Source: Kiritimatiellia bacterium (GTDB lineage Bacteria > Verrucomicrobiota > Kiritimatiellia > RFP12 > UBA1067). Taken from it: DNA of 6,252 nt. The translations under genes and the position numbers were made by a program. Positions 1 to 5,963 of this stretch are shown here, one piece after another. The notes under the pieces are model-generated. The model saw nothing but the letters and a program-made list of their open reading frames with translations, did not search any database and was not told the origin of the DNA. Positions within the stretch are counted from its first letter, which is position 1. Each line of letters starts with the position of its first letter. The stretch spans positions 1-6,252 of the forward strand of contig JAGBFY010000132.1 in the NCBI GenBank assembly GCA_017936245.1, given 5' to 3'.

Positions 1-454
1 ACTCGATCGGCTGGAATATAACGCCGGCAACGCCTTTGTGCACAAAGTCCGCCGCAAGATCCTTTGCCTGTTGTGCACGAATCTCGTGTGACTTGGAATA
101 TACGTTTCCAACCAGCAGACTGTACCCCGCCTTCTGGCAGGACTGCGAAATGCCGTCCATTACGGCCGCAAAGAATTCAGAATATACCACTCCCGGAAGA
201 ATGAGCCCTATTGTCTTGTTGGATTTTATCACGTTGAAGCCGGAGCGTGACGAAGTCACAACCACTCCCCGATTCTTCAGTTCATCCATGCACTTCGCCG
301 CCGTTGCACGGGCGACACCGAATCTTCGCATTATCATCGACAGGCTGGGGAAGGAGTGGCAAGACGAATACTTCCCCTCGCGGATCTCCGCAAGAAGACA
401 TTCGGCGATGTCAATATAGCGACTGCCAACTGCTTTTTTACGACACTCTCCCAT
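1..454 (-). CDS. GntR-headed, LacI-type transcriptional regulator (N-terminal 151 residues, cut by window edge)
   Basis: DNA-binding regulator, probably controlling a sugar or amino-sugar locus in the cytosol. The minus strand reads MGECRKKAVGSRYIDIAECL and continues open to the window edge. Residues 13-63 form a GntR-type winged helix: the segment FPSLSMIMRRFGVARATAAK, followed by MDELKNRGVV, matches the usual LPSERxLAxxFGVSRxTVRxALxxL pattern, and the wing follows at 64-75. From residue 80 the sequence (KTIGLILPGVVYSEFFAAVM, then GISQSCQKAGYSLLVGN) is the start of a LacI/periplasmic-binding-protein ligand domain, as in AraR of Bacillus. The ATG at 454 is the only possible start, since the in-frame codons before it are TTT, GCG, GTC, TCT and then a TAA stop at 469-467. 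No Shine-Dalgarno is visible and a TATAAT box lies 11 bp upstream. The inducer cannot be told because most of the ligand domain is missing. Frame and family are secure; the specific regulon is unknown. Confidence 0.9.
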   Translation of the reverse strand, partial: MGECRKKAVGSRYIDIAECLLAEIREGKYSSCHSFPSLSMIMRRFGVARATAAKCMDELKNRGVVVTSSRSGFNVIKSNKTIGLILPGVVYSEFFAAVMDGISQSCQKAGYSLLVGNVYSKSHEIRAQQAKDLAADFVHKGVAGVIFQPIE

Positions 455-465
455 AAACGCGACAG

Positions 466-494
466 ATTATACATCATTTTATCGGCATTTATGC
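466..494 (-). promoter_or_regulatory. Promoter of the GntR/LacI-type regulator
   Basis: On the minus strand a perfect TATAAT occupies 471-466. At a 17-bp spacing the -35 position (494-489) reads GCATAA, a poor match to TTGACA, so the promoter may be weak or factor-assisted. The predicted transcription start, about 7 nt beyond the box, is near 459, only about five bases before the ATG at 454. Confidence 0.55.
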
Positions 495-510
495 ACTGGT
501 CTAGACCAGA
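495..510. promoter_or_regulatory. Palindromic operator for a GntR-type regulator
   Basis: Positions 496-509 read CTGGTCTAGACCAG, a perfect 14-bp palindrome. With its flanks (ACTGGTCTAGACCAGA) it nearly equals the DasR-responsive consensus as I recall it, A(G/C)TGGTCTAGACCA(G/C)T, which is bound by the GntR-type winged helix of DasR/NagR-like repressors. It lies just upstream of the predicted -35 of the adjacent GntR-headed regulator gene. Autoregulation by that protein is the simplest inference. A lone half-site TGGTC recurs at 551-555, 54 bp away. Confidence 0.65.
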
Positions 511-714
511 ATTTTCTGCAAATGCATCAAATGACTTTCAAACAATATTTTGGTCAGTGTTTTATCTCGCTTTTAAAGAGCCACATATGCTCCCATGCTA
601 CATCAAACCGCCGCCTTACACCAAACAGATGAGGCGGGAGGCGGGACATGAGCACAGCGGCAAGATTGCGAGCGGATTTGTGTTCGCCTTTTGGTGGGGG
701 TCCCTCGGCATGAA
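511..714. other. Intergenic stretch without a credible gene
   Basis: The left part (511-600) is AT-rich and upstream of the regulator promoter. Around 608-644 there is a GC-rich inverted repeat: CCGCCT at 611-616 can pair with AGGCGG at 632-637 across a 15-nt loop, and GGCGGGA is partly repeated directly after it. No T-run follows on either strand, so it does not look like a standard terminator. The open frames crossing this stretch have no good ribosome binding site or recognisable protein sequence. The motif GTGGGGGTC at 694-702 recurs at 733-741. Confidence 0.4.
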
Positions 715-751
715 GGTCACTTGACCCTAGACGTGGGGGTCACTTGACCCT
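715..751. repeat. Duplicated GGTCACTTGACC palindrome
   Basis: GGTCACTTGACCCT occurs twice, at 715-728 and 738-751. Each copy is an inverted repeat around a CT centre: GGTCA-CT-TGACC in the first and GGGTCA-CT-TGACCC in the second. The 9-bp spacer plus flanking G/C runs allow a third pairing, GACCC 723-727 with GGGTC 737-741. Short paired palindromes of this kind are typical of REP-like elements mobilised by Y1 transposases, but no transposase is in the window. A two-site operator is the alternative. Confidence 0.6.
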
Positions 752-815
752 CAAAAACGACCTTTACCGAGTACCGTGAAGCAAAGTCACCCCAAGTGCG
801 CATGTCACACTTTCA

Positions 816-826
816 GGGACTGTCCC
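816..826. repeat. Perfect GGGAC-T-GTCCC palindrome
   Basis: Positions 816-826 read GGGACTGTCCC, a perfect 5+5 inverted repeat with a single central base, extended on the right by another C and G. It lies about 65 bp from the paired GGTCACTTGACC palindromes, and the two may belong to one decayed REP-like element. This is inference from the clustering. Confidence 0.45.
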
Positions 827-830
827 CGCA

Positions 831-856
831 AAAATCACTGATGAAAATCACTGATG
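831..856. repeat. 13-bp perfect tandem duplication
   Basis: AAAATCACTGATG occurs at 831-843 and again, immediately adjacent, at 844-856. The two copies are identical, which suggests recent slippage or a repeat-family boundary. It lies in non-coding DNA downstream of the phosphoesterase gene. Confidence 0.7.
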
Positions 857-926
857 TGAGCAATGGCGCATCGGGATGTGGCATCCTTCACACCGCAGGC
901 GCGAGGGCAGCAGAACGGAAATGCTC

Positions 927-1013
927 CATGACGGAAAGGGAAACGCCGCATGAAGAATTCAAAACGCCTCATGTCCGAAAGGCATGGGCCGCATGACGAA
1001 AACAAAACTGAGC
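927..1013. repeat. Degenerate ~22-bp tandem repeat array
   Basis: Four consecutive units start with CATG at 927, 949, 970 and 992, giving unit lengths of 22, 21 and 22 bp; the last unit runs to about 1013. Unit 1 and unit 3 agree at about 16 of 22 positions. Units 1 and 4 share CATGACG-AAA at their starts, and units 1 and 2 share AAACGCC at their ends. A weaker fifth copy (CAGAACGGAAATG) may precede at about 911-923. The array begins just past the stop codon of the phosphoesterase gene. There are no unique spacers, so it is not CRISPR. Confidence 0.55.
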
Positions 1014-1018
1014 CGGGC

Positions 1019-1975
1019 TCACTTGAAGACGATTTCGTTCGCCTGCCCCTCGAAGTTGCCGCCTGCGACATACATCTTCGCCGTATCGGAGAAATAATCC
1101 GACTGCGCCCAGTGTGTATGTCCGCAGAGGATTGCCTTGAGATCCTTTCGCCCTCGCAGCCAATCGTAGAATGCCTTGGTCTTTTCATCATGCTTGTCGG
1201 CAGGATTGCCGGGAAGTTCGAATTCATCGATAGACACAGGCTTGCCACCCATCGCGAGATACGTCTTCATCCTGTTTTTACGGGAATTTTCCCTGAACAG
1301 TTTCGTGTAGGTCGGCGGAATGTGGCACATGAGAACAACCGGAATCCCTTTCTCAAACTCCTTCTTGACGCCGGCAATGGTCTCCTCTCGAAGATTGTGG
1401 AATGCATTGTCGAACGAAACGAAATTGGCGCCGCCAAGGACACGTGACGCAACGGTCAGATCGTTCGGCAGATACTGTCTCAGACGGTTGCGGACACCTG
1501 GCTGGTCGTCGGTGTAGTGCTCCGGGCCGCGATCCTGATATTCATGATTGCCGATGGCGTAGTGGAAATCAAGGCCTGCAACATTGTGCCTGAGAACACG
1601 GTCGTTGCCATCGGACGTGAAATCTATCAGATCGCCGGTATGGAGCATCGGCATGCGCCGCTTCATTGCGTAGTCCACCGAAGCGTAGAACGACTGAAGA
1701 GCCTGAGGGAAGCGTCCCCACCGTTTGTGATAGTGGTCTTTCTTCTTCTGATCCACCGCAGCAAAATCCACTGCATCGAAATAGTTCAGGTGCGTATCAG
1801 AGAAATGGAACGCCTTGAATGCATGCTTGATTCCGATATCGATCTCAAGATGCGTGATCTTCAGCACCTCTTCATTCTCAATGCCGGATGTGTACACATT
1901 GACTCCGCCGAACGCATTTGCGACAGCAGCACCGGCGCCGAGAAATAGAAAGCCTCTTCTGTTTATGCTTGCCAT
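1019..1975 (-). CDS. Tat-exported calcineurin-like metallophosphoesterase
   Basis: Probable periplasmic phosphoesterase of the calcineurin-like superfamily, 318 aa; its substrate is unknown. The N-terminus MASINRRGFLFLGAGAAVAN is a twin-arginine signal (RRGFLF followed by a hydrophobic, Ala/Gly-rich stretch), implying export in the folded, metal-loaded state. The di-metal motifs appear in order: FSDTHLN (D60, H62), GDLID 114-118, GNHEY 142-146, the histidine in LMCHIPP (H218), and GHTH 285-288. All expected ligands are present, so the enzyme should be active. The ATG at 1975 begins 9 bp after the stop of the oxidoreductase gene upstream, with only a weak purine-rich stretch (AAAAGAT) ahead of it, so translation may depend partly on coupling. 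It is the last gene of the likely argG operon. No strong terminator follows; a repeat array does. Confidence 0.92.
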   Translation of the reverse strand: MASINRRGFLFLGAGAAVANAFGGVNVYTSGIENEEVLKITHLEIDIGIKHAFKAFHFSDTHLNYFDAVDFAAVDQKKKDHYHKRWGRFPQALQSFYASVDYAMKRRMPMLHTGDLIDFTSDGNDRVLRHNVAGLDFHYAIGNHEYQDRGPEHYTDDQPGVRNRLRQYLPNDLTVASRVLGGANFVSFDNAFHNLREETIAGVKKEFEKGIPVVLMCHIPPTYTKLFRENSRKNRMKTYLAMGGKPVSIDEFELPGNPADKHDEKTKAFYDWLRGRKDLKAILCGHTHWAQSDYFSDTAKMYVAGGNFEGQANEIVFK

Positions 1976-1984
1976 AATTATCTT

Positions 1985-3007
1985 TTATATCTGGATCTTG
2001 ACGGAGCGGGCTGTCTTTGCGCTTTTGCGTTCTGCATCGACAATGGCAACGGAATCTCTTGCGCTCTGAGCCGTTACGGGATTTGCTTCATCCCCTGATA
2101 TCCAGGCGACAAACTCCTTGATTTCACTCTCGTAGCCTGAAGCCTTGGGAACCTTCGGTGTGAACGGCTTGCCCTTCTCGGGATAGACGACGAATGCAGG
2201 ATTCGAATGGGTGTTCAACACGGCAACCGCCTTTTCGAACACGACCCTGAAACCGGACTCCCACACGAAACTCGGCGCCATCGCCCAGCTGGACGAAGAT
2301 GTGACGACCTTGTCGGGATAGGAATATGTTGTGACGATGAAATCTGTCCATCCATCCTTGTGGAGATGAGACCTCGAAGAGACCGATTCTGGCATACCGA
2401 AAAGATGGTGTATCTCGTCCGTATCGTGAAGGTGCATGTCAAGCGCAACGCCGCCGGACTTGGATTCATCAAGGAACCAGCATTTGCCGCCACGATTCCA
2501 GACAGGAGCAGGCGAAAAGCGTGTGAAGTCCGCTGCGATAACCTTGCCGTATTTTCCGCTGTCCACAAAATTCTTCAATACGGCATATTCCGGCCAATAG
2601 CGGACGCACTGCGCAACCATGAGCTTCGCGCCGGACTTCTTCTCGGTGGCAACCATGCGGTCGCAGGTCTTGGCATCGATAGCCATTGGCTTTTCACAAA
2701 GGACGTTTACCCCCTTCTCAAGCGCCTTGATCGACATCACGGGATGAAGCGGAGTCGGGAGGGTAATATCAACGGCATCAAGCTTTTCCGTTTCAAGCAT
2801 TTTGTCGAAATCATCATATACCCGAACGCTCGACGGAAGGTCTGAATTATCCGCCACATCAAGGTTGCCCTTGGTCTTCGCCGTGATCTGAGCAAGGTTA
2901 GAGTCGCATACGCAGACCACTTTTGCATTGCGCAGCTTCTTCCACACGCCATAGTGGGTGCGTCCCATGAACCCAAATCCGACGATAGCGACTTTCAACT
3001 TTTCCAC
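1985..3007 (-). CDS. Gfo/Idh/MocA family NAD(P)-dependent oxidoreductase
   Basis: Cytosolic oxidoreductase of 340 aa, the normal length for the family, whose members act on sugars, inositols and related polyols. The N-terminal Rossmann fold shows KVAIVGFGFMGRTHYGVW, with GxGxxG at residues 10-15, followed by the strand VVCVCDSN that ends in an acidic residue. The family signature EKPMA is at 105-109, with K106 the expected catalytic lysine. The C-terminal domain carries GGVALDMHLHDTDEIHHLFG (185-204), which supplies the usual Asp/His active-site residues. There is no signal peptide, unlike the Tat-exported members of the family. The start is GTG at 3007, preceded by an AAGGAG 7 nt upstream. 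It lies 41 bp after the TPR protein gene and 9 bp before the phosphoesterase gene, both on the same strand. The specific substrate cannot be read from the sequence. Confidence 0.93.
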   Translation of the reverse strand: MEKLKVAIVGFGFMGRTHYGVWKKLRNAKVVCVCDSNLAQITAKTKGNLDVADNSDLPSSVRVYDDFDKMLETEKLDAVDITLPTPLHPVMSIKALEKGVNVLCEKPMAIDAKTCDRMVATEKKSGAKLMVAQCVRYWPEYAVLKNFVDSGKYGKVIAADFTRFSPAPVWNRGGKCWFLDESKSGGVALDMHLHDTDEIHHLFGMPESVSSRSHLHKDGWTDFIVTTYSYPDKVVTSSSSWAMAPSFVWESGFRVVFEKAVAVLNTHSNPAFVVYPEKGKPFTPKVPKASGYESEIKEFVAWISGDEANPVTAQSARDSVAIVDAERKSAKTARSVKIQI

Positions 3008-3014
3008 TGTAAGA

Positions 3015-3020
3015 CTCCTT
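3015..3020 (-). promoter_or_regulatory. Ribosome binding site fixing a GTG start
   Basis: AAGGAG on the minus strand (3020-3015) is 7 nt before the GTG at 3007. It is the strongest Shine-Dalgarno in the window and supports GTG as the true start of the Gfo/Idh oxidoreductase. Confidence 0.75.
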
Positions 3021-3048
3021 TTCCTTCAGGCAAAACGAAGATTCAATC

Positions 3049-4626
3049 TCATTGCCTTTTTACAGCCGATCCGGAAATTGGATATATGCTGATGAACGAT
3101 GGCGCGCCCCAATCACTCTTCCCTGTTTTGGCAAAACAGGCAACGTCGATGCGCTCCGTCAACTCTCTGCAATCAACCGAAAGATGCACCGCTCCATCAT
3201 TGCCGGGAGCTATCTTCACGCGCTTGTTGTCGCCATGGACGACATGCCAGCAATACTTTACATCCGTCAGCCCATTAGGCAACGCCTTGAACCGAAAATC
3301 GAATTCACGTTCAAGATCGGTGCTTTTAACCGGCACAAAAGCCGAAAAAGGAAGAACTGCGGGAGGGATGGAGTCGACAGTAAGTCCATTCGCAAGCTGG
3401 ACAACCTTTGCCGCATCGAGAGTGGATCTGTCGAACGCCGTTGGGTGTGCCTTTTCGGAAAGATAGTCGGATTCGGTTTCAACCCCCTTGCGCGTCCTGC
3501 GGAAGAGATACTGCATGAGCGGAGCGAAAAGATGAAGTTCCTTCACCTTCTTCTTGACATCATCACGCAATGCCGCAGAAGCAGCAAGCGCAGCTCTTAC
3601 GTAATAACGGTCAGAGCCGCTGGATCCCACCGACATCAGTGCGCACGGCGTCACCCCCATGAAACGGTCCAGTCCAGTCGCCGGATTGTAATCCTTGTGT
3701 GCGGGGAATACCCAGAACTGATTGTCGAAATAGCACTGCTGCAGGGAGAGCATGGACTGCGGATCCTGCATCGCCATGCGAACCAATGAACATGAATCGT
3801 TGGTTGTGACGATTGCTAAAGAGGCGTTGCCTATCACCGCCGCGCCTGGATACAGGGTGTTGGGGATTGCGCGGTCTATCCCCTTCTTCTTCGCCTCGCC
3901 ATCAAAGCGCAGCTCGGAGAGCAGCGGAAAGTCCTTCAGATCTATGCGAGAATGATCCGCATCACGGTTAACATAGATATCTCCGGCATTGCCGGCTGCA
4001 GTTCCGTCCGCAAGCCTGGCTGCAAGCACATCCTTGGCAGGGCCGTCATATAGAGCCGCCATCGCCTCCGGAGACTCACCCGCTCCGCGAAGGAACTTGA
4101 AAAGCGCAGTATACAGCCCCCTGTCGAAATCCCAAGATAGATTCGCCTTGCCGAGCACAAGGCGCGTTCCCATAGTGAGACGCGCCTGTTTCGGCATGGG
4201 TCGCCCAGGAACAGGAAGATCTGCAGTCTCACGAGCCATCTGCACAATCGCCTTGAACCGTGCATTTGACGATATTCGCTTGAGATCGGTGTCGTTCTCG
4301 ATTGCCTGAGCATTGCGGAAACCTGCCTTTACGGCAAGCTCCAATGCATCCAAGGCCGCATCAGGATTCGCCCGGTACGCAAGGGCGCATGCAAGATTGT
4401 ACTGCCAAGTGGCATCGCCGGGCATGAGGTTCAGTCCCTGACGGCAAATGGCTTCCATGTTCGTGATGTTGCCAGTACGCACGGCCTGCATCAGCTGCAC
4501 ACGCAGACGAGACTGCTGAACGTGCAGACGCGGATAGTCATAGAGGCCTACCGGCTCAACAGCATGGACCGCCGCGCAAAGCGCGAGCAGTCCAGCTATC
4601 AGAACATATCTTGCCTTATCCGGCAT
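3049..4626 (-). CDS. Secreted TPR-like protein with large unassigned C-terminal region
   Basis: A 525-aa exported protein whose function I do not recognise. The N-terminus has a Sec signal peptide: basic start, hydrophobic core VLIAGLLALCAAV, and likely cleavage after AVHA near residue 22. Residues 45-130 resemble tetratricopeptide repeats: NLACALAYRANPDAALDALE then LAVKAGFRN, followed by the NDxDLxxISxxxRFxAIV tail common in TPR proteins. Residues 150-400 match no domain I know. The last part (about 440-517), with FRFKALPNGLTDVKYCWHVV, GAVHLSVD and GAPSFISIYP, has the spacing of an Ig/PKD-like beta-sandwich. There are cysteines at 279, 298, 328, 459, 486 and 497. ATG at 4626 is preceded by AAGGG with a 6-nt gap and lies 12 bp after the argG stop, so it is probably cotranscribed with argG. 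A surface or periplasmic binding or structural role is possible but unproven. Confidence 0.85.
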   Translation of the reverse strand: MPDKARYVLIAGLLALCAAVHAVEPVGLYDYPRLHVQQSRLRVQLMQAVRTGNITNMEAICRQGLNLMPGDATWQYNLACALAYRANPDAALDALELAVKAGFRNAQAIENDTDLKRISSNARFKAIVQMARETADLPVPGRPMPKQARLTMGTRLVLGKANLSWDFDRGLYTALFKFLRGAGESPEAMAALYDGPAKDVLAARLADGTAAGNAGDIYVNRDADHSRIDLKDFPLLSELRFDGEAKKKGIDRAIPNTLYPGAAVIGNASLAIVTTNDSCSLVRMAMQDPQSMLSLQQCYFDNQFWVFPAHKDYNPATGLDRFMGVTPCALMSVGSSGSDRYYVRAALAASAALRDDVKKKVKELHLFAPLMQYLFRRTRKGVETESDYLSEKAHPTAFDRSTLDAAKVVQLANGLTVDSIPPAVLPFSAFVPVKSTDLEREFDFRFKALPNGLTDVKYCWHVVHGDNKRVKIAPGNDGAVHLSVDCRELTERIDVACFAKTGKSDWGAPSFISIYPISGSAVKRQ

Positions 4627-4638
4627 TGTCTGCCCTTA

Positions 4639-5871
4639 TCAGACCTTGACCTGGCCGCTCTTGGCGAGCATCTTCGCCTCAACAGACTGGATCTCAGCAA
4701 AGCCCTGAGATGAATGCGGGTTGAGTCCATCGGACTCTTCCATCGAGCTGTCGGCCTCGTTGTAGATCGTCGCGTCGAGCCCCTTCATCGACTCGAAGAA
4801 GATGCTGCCCTTGTAGAGGCCGAGCGTAACCGTGGCCGTGGCCTTATCTGCCCACACCTGAATAGCGGCACGGGCCGCCTGGGTTGCAGGATCGAACCAC
4901 TTGCCGTCGTAGATCTGGTCAGACACGAGCTTCGAGAGCTGGTTGAAGAGCTGCGTGGACTTGCGGTCCATGATGCCTTCATAGATGTACTTGAGACCCC
5001 AGGAGAGGACTTCCATGCCGGGAGCCTCATACACGCCACGGCTCTTCGTGCCGATGATACGGTTCTCGAGAGCATGCTTCATTCCGATGCCGTTGCGGCC
5101 GCCGATCTTGTTGACGAGCTGCATTACCTTGAGCGGGGACATCTTCTTGCCGTTGACCGCGACACAGCGACCCTTCTCGAACTTGAGAACGATCTTCTCG
5201 ACCTTGTCCGGAGCATCCTTCGGCCACACGCCCATCGTGGGCTTCACGATACGCATGGAGGTTTCCATCGACTCAAGATCCTCAGCCTCATGCGAAAGAC
5301 CTGCGAGGTTGGCGTCGGTGGAGTATTTCTTCTTCGTGCCGACGAACGCCACGATGCCGCGCTCCGCGAGGAAGTCGACCATCTGGGTGCGTCCGGGGAA
5401 CTTCTTGAGAAGATCGGAATCACGCCAAGGCGCATACACGCCGAAATCAGGATCGATCACGTTCGTGTAGCGTTCAAAGCGCATCTGGTCGTTTCCGCGA
5501 CCGGTCGCACCGTGGACGAGAGCAACGCATCCAGCCTTCTTCATCGCCGGAAGGAGTTTCTGCACCGTAACGGCGCGGGCAATGCCAGTGGAGTTCCAGT
5601 AGCCTCCGTCATACATGGCCTGGCACTTGACCGTTTCGAAGCAGATGTCCGCCATCTCAGCCGTAACGTCGACGATCTCCGTCTTCACGCCGGTCGGAGC
5701 CATGCGCTTCTTGATGTCGTTGATGTTCTTCTCGTCAGGCTGGCCGACGTTCGCGGAGAACGCCTTCACCTTCACGCCTGCGTCCAGAAGCACGCAGCAG
5801 ATGGTCTTCGAATCAAGTCCGCCCGACACGCACACGCCGACGGTCTTACCCTTCAAGTCTTCCAACTTCAT
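4639..5871 (-). CDS. argG: Argininosuccinate synthase
   Basis: Joins citrulline and aspartate using ATP to give argininosuccinate, the penultimate step of arginine biosynthesis, in the cytosol. Its 410 aa match the short bacterial form. Visible motifs: the ATP pyrophosphatase loop SGGLDS at 16-21 (the usual form is SGGLDT), NVGQPDE 41-47, GYWNSTGIARAVT 90-102, HGATGRGNDQMRFE 120-133, KKYSTDANLAGLSHEAEDLE 181-200, IGGRNGIG 256-263, ENRIIGTKSRGVYEAPG 269-285 and the C-terminal QGFAEIQ 389-395. The 121-133 segment and the C-terminus resemble the short type-1 enzyme, whereas 183-200 resembles the longer E. coli type. The ATG at 5871 has a GAGG 8 nt upstream. An extended -10 promoter lies about 85 bp upstream of the start, and three non-arginine genes follow closely. 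Confidence 0.97.
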   Translation of the reverse strand: MKLEDLKGKTVGVCVSGGLDSKTICCVLLDAGVKVKAFSANVGQPDEKNINDIKKRMAPTGVKTEIVDVTAEMADICFETVKCQAMYDGGYWNSTGIARAVTVQKLLPAMKKAGCVALVHGATGRGNDQMRFERYTNVIDPDFGVYAPWRDSDLLKKFPGRTQMVDFLAERGIVAFVGTKKKYSTDANLAGLSHEAEDLESMETSMRIVKPTMGVWPKDAPDKVEKIVLKFEKGRCVAVNGKKMSPLKVMQLVNKIGGRNGIGMKHALENRIIGTKSRGVYEAPGMEVLSWGLKYIYEGIMDRKSTQLFNQLSKLVSDQIYDGKWFDPATQAARAAIQVWADKATATVTLGLYKGSIFFESMKGLDATIYNEADSSMEESDGLNPHSSQGFAEIQSVEAKMLAKSGQVKV

Positions 5872-5926
5872 TTTATTTTCCTCGTTGACTTTATTGTGGA
5901 AATCGATTTTCGAGACGAATCTGCAC

Positions 5927-5940
5927 AGGCGATGCCGCCT
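5927..5940 (-). other. Small hairpin in the argG leader
   Basis: In the transcribed strand AGGCG-GCAT-CGCCT forms a 5-bp stem with a 4-nt loop near the start of the leader. About 20 bp downstream, positions 5900-5909 read AAATCGATTT, a perfect 10-bp palindrome that could be a protein site. Neither is close to the ArgR box as I know it (TGAAT-4-ATTCA). No T-run follows the hairpin, so an attenuator is not supported. Confidence 0.35.
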
Positions 5941-5954
5941 CTCAAATAACGCAA

Positions 5955-5963
5955 ATTATACCA
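5955..5963 (-). promoter_or_regulatory. argG promoter with extended -10
   Basis: The minus strand reads TGGTATAAT (5963-5955): a perfect TATAAT with the TGn extension. No good -35 is visible at 16-18 bp, which fits an extended -10 promoter. The expected start is near 5948, giving a leader of about 77 nt before the argG ATG. The last two codons of the upstream gene (GTA TAA) lie within this element. Confidence 0.65.

Noticed and set aside
36..724. Plus-strand open frames across the left end
   Set aside because: The minus strand codes for a clear GntR/LacI-type regulator over 1-454, and the remaining plus-strand frames have no supporting ribosome binding site or family resemblance.
796..996. 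A 66-residue plus-strand open frame in the intergenic region
   Set aside because: It runs through the palindrome, the 13-bp duplication and the tandem array, so its sequence is dictated by repeats; no ribosome binding site of note.
927..1013. CRISPR array
   Set aside because: The repeats are degenerate and abut with no unique spacers, and no cas genes are present.
1010..1020. Possible terminator after the phosphoesterase gene (GAGCC-C-GGCTC followed by AGTTTTGTTTT on the minus strand)
   Set aside because: The stem overlaps the stop codon and would need a one-base loop; allowing a real loop leaves only about 3-4 pairs, and the T-run is interrupted.
4714..5949. A 411-residue open frame on the plus strand, opposite argG
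   Set aside because: It is antisense to a complete, highly conserved argG, has a composition rich in Arg, His, Leu and Val typical of shadow frames, and has no recognisable domain.
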